Below, piece after piece: positions 12,375 to 26,349 of a DNA stretch of 64,000 nucleotides. The position numbers were made by a program, and so were the translations under genes. The first letter of the stretch is position 1; each line of letters begins with the position of its first letter. The notes under the pieces are model-generated. The model saw only the letters and a program-made list of their open reading frames with translations. It had not been told where the DNA came from and made no database searches. Location: assembly GCA_012295275.1 (NCBI GenBank), contig CM022676.1, positions 1,694,510 to 1,758,509 of the forward strand, read 5' to 3'. This DNA is from Chrysomallon squamiferum. Its lineage: Eukaryota > Mollusca > Gastropoda > Neomphalida > Peltospiridae.

Positions 12375-15300
12375 AACTACAGGACAATGAATATATTCAT
12401 ACTGAGATTTTCTTGCTGTATCTTGCTAGGTGCTGATAGCTGCAATTATCTTAGTATGACTGTCTTGGAATGGTAATAAAATGACTAAACAAAATGAGAA
12501 AGATTAATTAGACATGGAACCAGATACTAGAATTTCTCATTTTTCACCCATAAATCAGAATAATTTTTATGTTTTTTATTGTGTCGCCAGTAATTCAATG
12601 ATGTAAATGAAAACCCAAGTAACCAGTTAAAAAAGCAATAAATGTACAATGTCTGCCCACCACTTTTGATAAATGAAGTCTTGCCTGACCTGCCAACGTC
12701 TGTTGTTGTCCAGTGATCACCATTCATCAAAATGTGAATTTCTGTTATAAACTGACTGTGAAGAAGCTAGCTGTATTCAACACAGTGCATTCTGATAGAT
12801 AAATGAACAATTAATTTCTGTCAACCGACTGAGAGATGCCATTATTGGCGTGATTAACGTATGAATTTTAAATTGTCTGAGATGAATGTATACAGTCTTC
12901 TTCGTGTTGACTAAGGTGTCCCAAGGTGATTTGACCTCAGTGAAATGTACAGAAATGTCTCTGTATAAAAAGAATAAAACTACCCATGCTGATCATTTTC
13001 TTCTCTTCATTTCCTGTTTTACCTCTTCTTTTCTTTTTCTTTTCTGTTTTGGTCGCTTTTCCATAATGATTTTCTTTTCAGGTATTTTTATTAATTTTGT
13101 TTGGTCTCTCTGTTGGACCTCTGCATAAATCAGCTCTCTATATAAAACTGAAATATGTGCCATCTTTACAGAATATTACAAGTATTAATAACTGAATATT
13201 TTTTCTCTGACAAGTTAAACACAGTTATTGGTACATCTCGGATAATACTGGGTAAATGATACTTCTAATGTGTGAGTATCTAAAGATAGATTATAAAAAA
13301 TGAATTATGTAATCAAATACGTTTTATTTACATTCAAGTATGTCTCTTGGCTAAAAGAAGAATTAATAGTGAATCAGAAGGTAGCTCGGTGGTCAACATA
13401 CCCACCCACATACCCACCCAGACAGATTCACAAGTTTAATGATGGGTTATTCAGTGAATGCATATACTCTGCATTTGAAAAATGTGACTGTATTCACGTT
13501 TTCAAGCTGGACAGTACCACAACTCTGATTTGGTGCCTTGGAAGCAGACATGTGGAAGTTGGCTTCAATCAATACTGAAAATCAGCCTACAGCTCTTCCT
13601 TGCTTCACTTTCAAAATTCATATTATTTAAGTTACAAAAGGGAAGTCAAGAAATATACTTGGACATAATGATTATTACAACGAGCAATAAAACATAAATG
13701 TGTTTGGAATGAGTCTGAAGGTAACAGAAAGGTACATGATCAAAATACAAGTAACAAATCACAAGTCCACTATATATATCTGCTTCAGTGTTAGTGTTTT
13801 TCAATGCGCAATTGTGATAATGTTAGTTCAACACATGCAGGCATTTTGTTTAGTACTACAGTTGGAATGCTAAGAACAAACTCATCATTGTATAGCACTG
13901 ATCATATCTGAAATTAAAGAACAATGTATTCTCTTTATCTACTCAAAATCAGAAGCAAATCCATATTATAGTTTTGTAACTTTTGGCCATTTATGCATTT
14001 TGCTATGTTCTGGTTATCTGTTTATAGCCACAAAGTCATTTGGCCTTTTCCTCATGTTTGTATCATCATATAATGATCATTGTCAAATTTTTTTACAGGT
14101 ACTCTCTTGGTGGAGTACTTTCAGGTTTTAAATCCCAGACAGCACTGATCATCAGTAATGGAATGAAACATTGTCAAAAATAACTGGGTTTTTTTTTGCA
14201 CTTTTGTCATTTTAAGTATTTTTTTAATATTGCTTACTCAGCCTTGAAAATCTGTAAAGTACTTCTTATGGTAGTACCAAAACAGATCTCAGTATATAGT
14301 CACATTCATTTGTTATATCAATCAAGTTAATATTTGTTATGAGTAGCAGAAATTTGCTCATATCACACTGTGCTGATGTTGTCACATTTTGTCAGAATTC
14401 AAAACATTATATCTCAAAAAGTAAGCAAGATACAAAAAATTTTAAATTCAAAATTTCTATTTAAATAACAATTTTTCTTTTTTAATTTTGACTGCCACAC
14501 ACACACACACAGAAAGAGAGAGAAAAAAAGAAACAAAAACAAATGATTAAAAGAAAAATAACATAGTTACTTATAAATACAGTAAAATATAACCATATAA
14601 GCTGTATTACATTAAATAACTTTTTAAAAATTTCCTGTCTATTTTTTCAAGTCAGGACACAAACTATCTACATGATACTGTTTTGTTTTAATAAACTATG
14701 TATGAAATAACTGACATTTCATCTCACATCAAAAACAGATGCTGTTTCAAAACAGAGAAGAAACTGGCTCCTGGAGCAACATCATGTCTGCTGAACATCC
14801 ACCATTACAGACCAACATCAGCAGTTGAAAGTGATTAGTGGATTGAAAACATATAAGTCTGAAACAATACATACAACCCAGAGGAAGCCAGAGGTCAGAG
14901 GTCAGCATGATTGGAAGAATGTCAGATTCCAAACATCAACCATGTTCAGATGTGGTAATCAAACTCAGGTTTTGCTACCATTGTTTTGTAAGTAAATGTA
15001 ACAAGAAATACTGCTGCAGATGTCTGAAATGTTTCCATGATAAAAATCATTAAAAATGATTATTAAAACTACAGGAAATACTGGATTTTTTTTCAGCAAA
15101 TTTTAAAAACAATGTAAAAGACCTCAGCACTGGAGTAAAAGCAACAGTGATGATGATAATAATAATAATTTTAATAACAATGAAAGCAATGGTAATAATA
15201 TAAATTTGCAATCATATTATATAATAGTAATAAAAATACTTAGTAACATTAATTATTATTAGTATTATTTTGTGAATAACTAAAATATTACACTGAATTA

Positions 15301-15577
15301 AAAATGTTTTATTTAGAAAAATAAACTGAAAAGGGCATTATTTCAGAAATAAACACTTTATCTGACAAAACCTATGATTTGACTAATGTACAGCCCAAAA
15401 CCACAGGAAAATGTCAGAAAAGCTGTTAATACTTTGTTAACACTTTACCAACCACAGAACTGAACAATCATGTCAAGAAATGTGAAATCAGAAATGTTTT
15501 TGAACTATCTGTAAATAGTAAAATGTTGGGAAAAATATTGGCAAATTTAGTTTGGTTAAAAACCTAATCCTGATAAT

Positions 15578-15613
<36 letters not shown>

Positions 15614-16995
15614 AAATAGACTGCAAAATTGATAGGAATGGAAGTATTTTTGTTTTAGGAATTTAAACACAAAATCAATTTATATAAATACCCATGAAAC
15701 AGTTTTATATAACATTTTTTTAAGACCTCAAATATTAAGTTGTTTACACAGCCCATACTTACACATATAAAAATATATGGACACATATAAACAAAACATT
15801 AAACATTCTCAAATCATAGATACATTTAAACAGATTAAGGAAATTCATAAAATACAAGAAGACACTCATGTGCATAAAAACACTTCAGAAAATACCCAAA
15901 CATATACATACCAAATTTATTAATACATATACTACATAGCTACACAAACACTGAGAAAATGAGCTATTTGTATGTTATTTAACAGAAAGCTTTTTTTTTT
16001 TTTTTTTTAATGGAATTAATTTCCGGTGGACTGAACAACATAATTAAAACAATATTTGATAATGATATCAGAACTTTTTGACCTGAGGTAAAAACTGGGT
16101 GTTGCCAATTTTCTCATGTTTCCTTGGAGCTAATTAAATCATAAACTGCAACACTCAACCTGATGCTTAATTGAAAAGAATGTTATTAGTTCAAAGCTGT
16201 ACAACAGTGCTGAGCACATGTAAACATGAAAATCACTCCAAATTCTGCTCTCAGTTTAAGACTGCCAAATTTTCATGTACTAATATTACATATACTCTAC
16301 TGTACATCATTTGAACCTAATTTCTGAAAAATAAACATACATCTGATTAGAACATAATTTTTAAAAAGCGACATTATATAATATTTTATTACTTTAGTAT
16401 TATTCCAATTCTTTTTCACAGCTTATAGCAGATAATGCCAGTTTTTTAAAGTAACATATAAACCATTGTAAAAAAGATTTAATAAAAAAGAAAAAAAAAA
16501 GTGTGAAGAAGATTATGCCAAATTTTTATTAAGTAAGCTATTTATAGACTATTATATTTGTCTTTTTTTTAAAATAACATGACCAAAAAACTGGTATATG
16601 CCAGTATTTTGATTAAATATGTGTTTGTTTATACTTTATTTTATCCATGTTAATTATTAGTACTTTCTTAAAATGTTCATTACTGTTATTAAAATCACTA
16701 GTTAATTTGTTCAACAATCTTTCTTTATTTTTCTATACAAACATATCATATCCTGCTGCATAATTTGCATTTTTTAAGTTTACTGATTTATATGAAAAAA
16801 TAAAACAAAAGAGAAATATTTAAAACAATTTTAAAATTATTTATTGATTATTAAAAATAATAATCATTTAACTTGCCACTGGAGTCAGTTGTTTAAATGA
16901 TGCAAATCTGCAGTGTACAAACAAATTCATTAAGAAAAAAGAAAGACTGAATTAGCAAAGTTTTGTACACGCTATTTCCTTTTCTTCTAAGTTGG
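12375..16995. other. Gene-free stretch with short simple repeats
   Basis: No gene found. Contains a repeat-like patch at about 13,370-13,600 with a tRNA-A-box-like word (TAGCTCGGTGG), a GC-richer patch at 14,740-14,960 carrying a perfect AGGTCA direct repeat, an (AT)n run at 15,582-15,610 and a T run near 15,992-16,008. Confidence 0.5.
14892..14904 (+). promoter_or_regulatory. DR1 nuclear-receptor-type half-site pair
   Basis: AGGTCA, one spacer base, AGGTCA: an exact DR1, the arrangement bound by RXR/HNF4-class receptors. There is no nearby gene, so function is not shown. Confidence 0.35.
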
Positions 16996-17000
16996 GATTG

Positions 17001-17450
17001 AACGAGTCATACTAAACATACATCAGGATACAACAGCAGTAGTCGGAGTGAGTCATACTAAACATACATCAGGATACAACAGCAGTAGTTGGAGTGAGTC
17101 ATACTAAACATACATCAGGATACAACAGCAGTAGTTGGAGTGTGTTGTACTAAATATACATCAGTATACAACAGCAGTAGTCGGAGTGAGTCATACTAAA
17201 CATACATCAGGATACAACAGCAGTAGTTGGAGTGAGTCATACTAAACATACATCAGGATACAACAGCAGTAGTTGGGGTGAGTCATACTAAAAATACATC
17301 AGGATACAACTGCAGTACTTGGAGTGAGTTATACTAAATGTGTTTCAGGATACAATGGCAGCAGTTCAATGAGTGATATGAAGTGTGTGCCATTATTTAT
17401 TGGTAGCAGTTTGAGTGATTGTAAGTGTGTATCAGGATACAACAGCTGCA
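17001..17450. repeat. 46-bp minisatellite
   Basis: AGTCATACTAAACATACATC starts at 17,005, 17,051 and 17,097, an exact 46-bp period, and continues for about seven good copies and two or three decayed ones to about 17,450. The identical repeats directly abut without unique spacers, so this is a tandem satellite and not a CRISPR array. Confidence 0.93.
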
Positions 17451-18640
17451 TAATGCAGAAATATACTCATTTATCATACATCTGTTATATATGTCATTCA
17501 CTAATTTAAACAGCAGCAAATGAATGTGTGTTAGAGAATCTCTCTGTGTACATGTTTTACCTCAATACTGTATAACAGTACTTGAAATAATGTGTTTACT
17601 GTGAAAAAAACAACAACAGAATTTCTAAATTATAACTAAATATATATTTATTAGTGACTGAGTATACATCATTACATATAAATATATGTCATCAAATAAG
17701 ATAACATTTATCTATTCAGATAGATTATACGACAACATAAATGTGAATAATGTAAAAACATGAAAATAAAAATCTGTTTTAACTTTTTAGGATCAAATTT
17801 CTGAATGATCATTTCAAATTAGCTTGACTGCAATAATCTTTTTTCTTTTTCTTTTCTCTCTTCAAAATAAGTCAAGTAATGAAGCACTCTTTTCATACCC
17901 ATCAAATCATCTCTGTTTCAAAGCAGGAAAAGCAGCGTGACAGCAGTTGAAAAACCTCATATTACTTCATTCCTCAAGATAGCATAAGCAGATAAAATAG
18001 TTTTCTAAAATAATTTTGACAGAAGACATTTCTTATGTATCAAGAGTTCTTCAAGAGCAGTTAACTCTATTCAACACGCTGGCACCCCAATGTTTTATGA
18101 TGTATATAATCATAGTCTGCCATTTTAAATGAAATGATCGACTGGTACTTGCTGTTTGGCTTAACATCACTCCAGGGCTCATTCTCCAGACATCATTATG
18201 AACTACGCTGATTACAAACATATATGCTAATATTATCTCCCTTTGAAGACCAAATATTGAAAATGTCTTTTTAATGCAGTTTCCATTTGGTAAGCATTCC
18301 AAATGAGTTTTTGCCCTTTTAGCCATCTCCTCTCTGTTAAAAACAGATTTGTAATTTTCATAGTAAGTTCATCTAATATAAGATTCTTTCACAGAAGTTG
18401 TCATTGAATAGGTTTATTAATACAATATACTTGTAGCCAATTATCCAGTGTTAAATATACATCAAAGCATTTGTAATTTTATTCCACTGTTAGCTATGCT
18501 TCATACTATCTGTAAGAAACTTACCACTGTGACATTTTTACATGTGAACAAACCTCTTTTACTTATACCTACAGTTTTACTACATTCCAGTTTTAGTGAT
18601 ACAGATAGAGATAAATAGTTTTTATGTAACTGGATAAACA
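17451..18640. other. Gene-free stretch
   Basis: No exon is recognised. A minus-strand ATG open frame of 91 codons at 18,051-18,326 lies in a non-repetitive patch, but I recognise no family and see no promoter. Confidence 0.5.
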
Positions 18641-18649
18641 AATGAATTG

Positions 18650-18935
18650 GTTTCTAATATCTCAGTAGTAACAGTAGTTATTACATCAATTTCAGTAATT
18701 GCAGTATTAATAGCAGCTACAGTATCAATAGAAGCAATTACAGCACTAGCATTGGCAATAGAGTGTTACAGTAGTAGCAGTAGTATAGCAGCAACACCTG
18801 TAGTAATAGTAGTAATAGTAGTAGTAGTAGTAATAGCAGCAGCAGCACAGTAACAGTAGTAGTACTACTAATAGTAATACTAGTAATAGTAAATGCAGCA
18901 ATAGTAATATAGAATAATAGCAACAGCAACAGTAA
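18650..18935. repeat. Compound AGT/AGC/AAT triplet repeat
   Basis: Runs of AGTAGT, AGCAGC and AATAGT triplets with gradual decay. Open frames on both strands (Val/Ile/Ala-rich and poly-Leu) come from the repeat. Confidence 0.85.
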
Positions 18936-18939
18936 ATAA

Positions 18940-21750
18940 GAAATTATACATTTTAAATAGTTAGGACCAACATAAAAAATAATAAGGAATTTGGATGACT
19001 ATCAAAACAATCTCAATAAACAGGAAATTATTTTACATTAGGACATTAATATATATGCTATTATGTTTTTTGTTTCTTTTTTTATTTCATTTCATTATTA
19101 TTATTATTATTATTATCATTATCATTTATTTTATTTTATTTTATTTTTTTCTGTTAATACAGATATAAAATTGATAAATAATAATTTTTCAAACTTAAAT
19201 AATACAAAAATTCATAATCCATTGCAATTAGAGAAAAAACAACTATTTTGCTTCAGTAAAAAATGAAAAATGAAGTTTTTTTTTTTCTTTTTCAGTTAAA
19301 AAAATGTGTATGCTTCTTTCATTAAATATTTTTTGTGATTACATTTCACAAGATAAATTATTATGGCATGTGTTCACACAACACAATCATCAATCATCCG
19401 CTGGCAATGATAAGTAATCAGATCCTGTCTGTTTTTCATAATTTTCTTTAAAAATGAATTTATTTTTATCATCTTGTCCTACTCCTACACTAGTAACTCA
19501 TATCATCACTCAAGAGTCAAAAGGTCAAAGTGGCAGATTTTAGAAACATTTTTATTGCTGTTGGTAAGTTCCATCTTTGATTATATTAGATCAAAAAAAA
19601 AAAAAAAAAAAGAAAAAAGAAATAATAACTATGCCCTTAATAACACTGCTTATCATTGTAGAAAGCTTTTTGAGGTAACTTTTATCAGTGTTTTAAAAAA
19701 ATTATTTTCATACACACATTCTTTTTGTTTAGATCTCAGATTTCTTCTGTTTACTCATTTAACCTAAATTATCTTTCAGATTTATTATTTGAAATTTAAA
19801 AAATAAAATAAAGAAAGTGTATAAATAAATAAGTAAATAAGGAACCAAATAAAGAAACAAAGAACCAAAACAAAGAAATTAGAAATAATTGCTGTAAAAT
19901 ATTAAAAGTATTACTTGAAGAAAAAGATAGACATACATATATTTTTTTTTTCTCTATTAAAAAACGATTTACACAGTTTTAGTCTAACAATTCATGTTAT
20001 AAATAATTTAATGTAATCTATTTTCATTGTTTTATTAGAACAACTTGCTACGGAATTCTTCAAAACTGGATTCCACCTTGAAAAATAGAACATACAAATA
20101 GGCTGCTGTTATCATCTGCCAGTGAGAATATTAAAGAGTAACCACAGACGTCTGTGTATTAAAGTTGTCTGTCACTGTGAAATATCACAGATATGTAACG
20201 ATACAAACGTGATTGGTATGCAAACAAGAAGAAAAAAGAAGTATGCACACATGTGAAACTGCACAGGGCTGGAAAAACGTCAAGAAATCATCATTGTGTT
20301 ATTGCAAATATTTGCTTCTCCTGAATTCTCTTCTAACTTGATATTTTAACTGATATTTTCGTGTAACCACCATCTGTTTACAATTAAGGGGAGACAACTG
20401 CTATGTAAATAAAGAGATCGAAAAGGGAAAGTTTTAATAAAATTTAGTAATTATTTAATGTTTTGTTATGACATATGCAATATAAGTGCAGAAACACTCT
20501 ACAGATGCAATGAACACACATAAAAATGCACTCATGCACCTGCATGAATACACACACACACACACACACACAAACTGTCAGATATACCATAAGAACATAG
20601 AAGTACATACTAATACACAATATTCTGAAACTATTTATTTTGAAATGATTACTATAACTTTTTTTGTAACTGTTTTGGGGAATATAATCAAAAAATATTT
20701 ATTAAATTAAAACTTTTCTTTTTCTTTTTTATTTCTTCTTTATTTCTTATTTATTTATATACCAAATGTTTAAAATTTTATATTTTATTTTTATGATGTC
20801 ATTAACATAAGTGAAATTTTTATTATTAAACGAAACATGGAAACTGAATTATTACAGTGAAATATTATTTATATTTGCATTAATTAAGAAAACTCGGCTG
20901 TTTCACCCTAACTGCCACTCACATACAATCTACCAATCTAAACATCTGTCACATACACAAACATGTTTTCACTTTCCAAATCAAAAACTCCTGTGTTACC
21001 ATAGCAACATATTTTCCTGCTTGTCACAAAACAATTCTTAACAAGTAACCCTGGATTATTAGAAATCTAAACACAAAGGAAGAAAAAGAATATTATCTCA
21101 ACTTGAATTTAAAGAAATTCATAATATACTGTTGTATACTGATAAAACACTTTTTGTCTTATTATTTATTTATTAAATATCACCACAACTCCAAATTAAA
21201 GGATATTATTGTTATTCATATATAGCATATTTTTTCTCTGCTTTTAAAAGTAAACCTTTAAGTACTGCCTGAAAGAAATATCTTTCTAAAATATGCCTCT
21301 CTTCTTTTTTACTTTTTTTCTTCTTTTTTTTCCCAAGAATTTATTCTACTTCCAGTTTTTGCATTTCCCTTTGTGAAATGAAACCTGAATATTTTTATTA
21401 TATTTTATTTTATTTTCCTACATTTTATTTATTTATTCAAATCTGTAATTTGTCTTTAAAGATTGTACTTGTTCTTTTCTACATAATATAAAAAAAGAAA
21501 AAAGAAAAAAAAAGGAAAAATGAATTATTTATTATTATGTTTTTGCTTTCAAATTTGTTTTTGTTTGTTTGTTTAAATTGTTAATATTTTGGGGGAGGGG
21601 TATATTCACTACATTTTGTAAACAGACAATATACCCAGACATCACAATGACAATAGTTACAGTGGAAGTTTAAATTGTGAATGCTACAGTAGTCACAGAA
21701 TGGTCAAAAACAAAATCATTTTTATTAACTTTTACAATTTAGCATATTTA
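18940..21750. other. Gene-free stretch with simple repeats
   Basis: Holds (ATT)n and (TTTTA)n at about 19,094-19,147, poly-A near 19,593-19,610 and (AC)n at 20,552-20,571. A non-repetitive patch at 20,060-20,410 ends with the word AAGGGGAGACAACTG, similar to a motif I recall as common in molluscan interspersed repeats. No exon is seen. Confidence 0.5.
20995..21008 (+). promoter_or_regulatory. Perfect X-box (RFX-type site)
   Basis: GTTACCATAGCAAC matches the X-box consensus GTNRCC-N(0-3)-RGYAAC at every position with a 2-base spacer. No gene start is recognised next to it. Confidence 0.45.
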
Positions 21751-21754
21751 TTAT

Positions 21755-21756
<2 letters not shown>

Positions 21757-21828
<72 letters not shown>
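21757..21828. repeat. (CT)n(CA)n microsatellite
   Basis: About 27 CT units followed by nine CA units. Confidence 0.97.
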
Positions 21829-22203
21829 AATATCTCTTTAAAAAACAAACCAAAAAAGGCCTATTTGATATTAAGTTGTAGACAAACAAAACTTGTGTCA
21901 GATGCCTGCTCTGTAACATTTTCATTTAATGTATTTTTATATGTAAATGAAAGAAAATAATTATATACAAACACAACCATGTGGCTGCTTAACTACTCCA
22001 ACAGTCACATTTGGGTTTGCTCTTTCATAAAACAGGCCCAGCCCAGCTTTTCGGAAGTGCATAGTGTACTAAAACATGAAAAAGTTCCTGAAATGTAGCC
22101 AAATGTTCTGTGTACAGGTAACAACCAGTGAAAAACAATAGCATTGTTACACCCTGATATTTACTCTTATATCTTACTTATAATTCAAACATCTATCTAA
22201 AAC

Positions 22204-22205
<2 letters not shown>

Positions 22206-22252
<47 letters not shown>
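22206..22252. repeat. (AT)n microsatellite
   Basis: Uninterrupted TA alternation of about 46 bp. A 24-base A run follows near 22,395. Confidence 0.97.
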
Positions 22253-22255
<3 letters not shown>

Positions 22256-22900
22256 CCAAAAAAAGGTTCCTACACATATATATATAATATCTATAAACAT
22301 TCATACTTTTATTTCAAATGAAATAAAGCAAAAAAGGACATTTCCATAAGTAAAAGCAGTTCTGTAAATATGTCAAAGTAATCACTGCAATAGAAAAAAA
22401 AAAAAAAAAAAAAAAAAGACTTTCTCTTTTTGTAAGTCATTACAATTACGTATTATAATGTATAATATAAACTTAATCATTCATTCATTCATTCACAAAA
22501 GACACACACACACAATGCACAACATATTGAATAAGCACAAGATACACTCTTCCTCACACACTTAAGCATATCCACTACATACACACACTAACTTACACAA
22601 AACATTTTGTCTGTTATTCAAGATGCCCACTGAAATACACCTGGATATATAAACCTACAAAGGTGTTCATGCAGTCATGTGAAACATGCAAGGTGATATG
22701 TAAACTGTTTGTAATTTAACTATAATAGCAATGATAAAGCAGAAAACATTATTTTATACTCTGTGAGACAAAAACAATATATAAAATATGGATATACTTT
22801 TATAATCTGCAAAATTAATTAATAACCAAAATAATTAAACTGTTGATGCTTAAAATTTCTTGCCAACTACAAATTTGCTACAAGATGAGAATGTGTAGTG

Positions 22901-22902
<2 letters not shown>

Positions 22903-22943
<41 letters not shown>
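22903..22943. repeat. (AG)n microsatellite
   Basis: About 20 GA units. Confidence 0.97.
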
Positions 22944-22946
<3 letters not shown>

Positions 22947-25900
22947 GGCAAAGGGAGAGGGATATAAAAAGTAAAAGTAACATATTTAATTATGTACATA
23001 TTTATTTAGAACTAAAATCTTTAATTCTATAAATGCTATATAAGCTGAATGTATCTTTACTAAACAAAATGTTCTAAGTTATTATTAAATTAATTAAACT
23101 AATCTTGTGTATTTGTTAAAATCTAAACTATAACCTTTTAAAAAAAAATACAATTGCTTTTTTAAAACCTATAAACGTCTGAATTTATTTTTATATTTTT
23201 ATTTGTATTATTATTTTTGACATAAAACAATTTGATACTGCTGAAATCAAACAATGTGGATCCCGTCAACCATGATGTTTATCAGAATACTATTTCTAGT
23301 GAACAAATAACAATTTAAAAAGGTTTGTCGTAATTCAATCTACTTGAATCATGCCAAAGCTGTTTGAGGTCAGGAAAGTGTACAACGTTTATTGTCTAAA
23401 GTGCTGGATGAATTCACAAGATTAACTCTACAGCAGCCAAACTTGCCCCCTGCATTCCCTAAGGTGAAAAATATGGTAACACCTGATAGGAGGGATGCAG
23501 GAGTTATTCCCCTTCCTTTCATATTAAGAAAAGTAAAATATATTAAGCAAATAAGTGCAGACATTAAAATCATATACAATAATCTACTTATTACTGTAGT
23601 AATGAAAGAAAGAAATTTTGAGGTTAACTTTATTAAATATCACTGAAAAGAATAAGTGAAATATATTCATTATTTTATTTATATTTTTGAAATAAAATAG
23701 TAATGATTCCTACAAAATATGTCAAAAATAATTGATTAGATAACTAATATTTGAAAGTTTTGTTTTGTTGTACTTTGTTAAGAATGATAATAATAAGAAT
23801 TAATAATAACAAAATAAAAGAAATTTACACCTGATCAATGAGGTCTGTAGACTGAACTATCAATAGGAAATTAACAAGGGAACAGTTTTGTTCACTATCA
23901 ATAGTTCAGCTAATTCAAGCAGGCAAGTAAACAAGTACAAAACTGAGGATAATAGATAACAACAACAGTAATAAGATTGATTTCTGATAGTACCTAAAAT
24001 ACAACTTTAGGTCACTTTTAATAAAATGTGTTGCCACTGCAGTATTATATCAGTTTCAGAACTGACACACCCTTCATTAACAGCTTTAAAGAATGCTCTG
24101 TATGACTATATGTTTATGGTTTAAAATTGATTTAGTGTGAACAACACTACTATTTCACGCCAGACACTGAATCTTAACTGAACTGACAAAATAAACACCT
24201 TTGTTTATTTTGGTATTTTTCATTGTATTTTTCTTTCACAGATAAAGTAAGATTTTGTTAACTCTTAAATTAATAATAATACAGACAAACTGAGAACAAG
24301 CAGAATTCAGTTAGAACTGACAGAGTGGGAATCTCACATGAAACAAATTAGAAATATTGAGGTATTAGTTCTGACTACCATTGCAACAGTCTCACCAGTG
24401 TTTTTCTATTGCAATAATAATTTGACCAGCAATTCTACCAGTACTATCAAAAGAGTTGGAAAGGCCCAAACAATATCATTTATAACCATCCATCTCATTC
24501 TCTCTCACATTCATACACACACAGAGTCATCAATTAAATATGAAATGAAAAAGAAGAAAAAAATTATTTTGAACATATCTCAGTATATTTCATTAATTAA
24601 TGGTTTCAGTAAATGGCTTTTCTACTTGCCACAACTTTTGTTTAGAATTCCTATAAAAACAAAAAAATCATCAGCTACTTACAAAAATAAGAAAATATTA
24701 TTACCAACTAACAATCTACTACATAATGTGTATGTATGTATGTATATATGTATATTACAAATATGACAATGTTCATAACTTGTACAGTTAATATTTATGA
24801 TAGATGTATAGCCAAAAATATTAATAGTCTATGTATTCTCAAGCATTTTTGATAAGAAATTATATCACTTTTAATTTCAATGACATAAGCTATAGAACTT
24901 AACTTACAACTGCTTTACAATAATCAAATTTCCCAAAACATTCTTATTTTGTTGTAACATTTTTAAATGCTATATTAATATAATTTTTATCTGCAAACAG
25001 GAAATTTTATATTCTGTTCCAGTCACACATTGGCAGGAAGCTGGCATCATCTTAACCAGAAGGTCAGAATGGAATCTCTGTTATCTCACAAATCAAACAT
25101 ATCTTTAGCCAAACAGAAAACAAAGTTCTTTAATCTGCTTGCCTTGTTGCATCCCAAGTCTTTTACCATTAATCAACCAATTAAAATGATACCGGACATC
25201 TTTAAATAAACACCCAGTCTCAGTTATCTCCTCTCCACACCAAGAGACATTGAGGGGGAAAAAAATGTTTGGGTAACTCCTTCCAAGTGAAGTTGTTTCT
25301 CTAATGTAGCTTATTAGTGGAGTGAATAACATGGGAACACACCGCTTATCCGGTTGCTATGGTTACAGAGATATTTCTTAATTTGTCCCTGATAATTTAC
25401 TCTGGGAAGGAAAAGTGTATTAGTGATGACAAATAGAGTTTTTCTTTTTCTGTAGTAATATGATCAGTATTCTAAAAATTTTGACAGATTTTTTAAACAC
25501 CTCAAACTTGTACATTTATTGTCTAAAATGTGCATTTCAGGAAAAATAACTTCATTATCTTAAAACACATTCTGTGTTGTTGGATAAGCTACATGCATGA
25601 TCATGGTAACCATGTTAACAAATTCAATGAAATAAAAAAACCTCAAAACAAATATCTAGTTTTGACTTTTTCTAAATTAATGCATGCAGGCAGCTAAACA
25701 AACTCTATTTTATTTTCTCTGTGTCATTTTTATTTCCAGCAGAAAGCTTTGTTGTATGCTGTTTTTTTCATTTCAAATTTTTTCTTCATTATTTTTTTTT
25801 TTCCCCTGAAAATAATGATTTGTTGTTCTTGCTTTTTTTATTCCCATATTTTTTTCTTTTTCAATTTCTGAATTTTTAAAATTATTATTATTGTTTACTT

Positions 25901-26180
25901 TTCTTTTCTTCAATTCTTTTTTTTTTTAAATTATTTTCTTTTGACATTATTTTGCAGATCAAGACTTTTCTATTTCATTCTTATACCTGTCTTTTGTTGT
26001 TTTATTGGTCTTTATTTTAATATGTTTATTATTTGTATTAATGTTTCTTCAAAAAATAAAAAATAATAATGTTTTTTCTTTTTATTTTCTAAGGTTGTTT
26101 TTTTTCTCATCTGTTCTATAAAATTATTGTTAGTTCCAGAACTCTTCATTCCAATACAAATTTCCAAGTTATCTGCATTA
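22944..26180. other. Gene-free stretch
   Basis: Only short unplaced open frames, the longest non-repeat ones at 23,392-23,646 (+), 24,338-24,766 (+) and 25,105-25,332 (-). None has a recognised product. The last begins 20 bp from an X-box. Confidence 0.45.
25353..25366 (-). promoter_or_regulatory. Perfect X-box (RFX-type site)
   Basis: On the minus strand the site reads GTAACCATAGCAAC, again a full match to the X-box consensus with a 2-base spacer. A minus-strand ATG starting a 75-codon open frame (25,332-25,105) lies 20 bp downstream; the protein is not recognised and may be chance. Confidence 0.45.
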
Positions 26181-26185
26181 TTATT

Positions 26186-26255
26186 GGTTTATTTATTTAT
26201 TTATTTATGTTTTGTTCTTTATTTTTTTATATTTTTGTTGAATTTTTGTTTTGTT

Positions 26256-26306
<51 letters not shown>

Positions 26307-26345
26307 TTCTTTTGTTTCATTTATTATTATTATTTTTTTTTTTTT
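26186..26345. repeat. (TTTA)n microsatellite and T-rich tract
   Basis: TTTA units at 26,188-26,209 and 26,254-26,309, then (ATT)n and long T runs. Phe/Leu/Tyr-rich open frames here are repeat artefacts. Confidence 0.92.
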
Positions 26346-26349
26346 ATTT

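Noticed and set aside
13370-13600. tRNA-derived SINE
   Set aside because: An A-box-like TAGCTCGGTGG is present, but no B-box, tail or second copy in the window was found, so it was not called.
17001-17450. CRISPR-like array of repeats
   Set aside because: The 46-bp units abut directly with no unique spacers, and the setting is eukaryotic.
18051-18326. 91-codon minus-strand ATG open frame
   Set aside because: It has some protein-like composition but no recognised family, splice support or promoter; noted only as part of the gene-free stretch.
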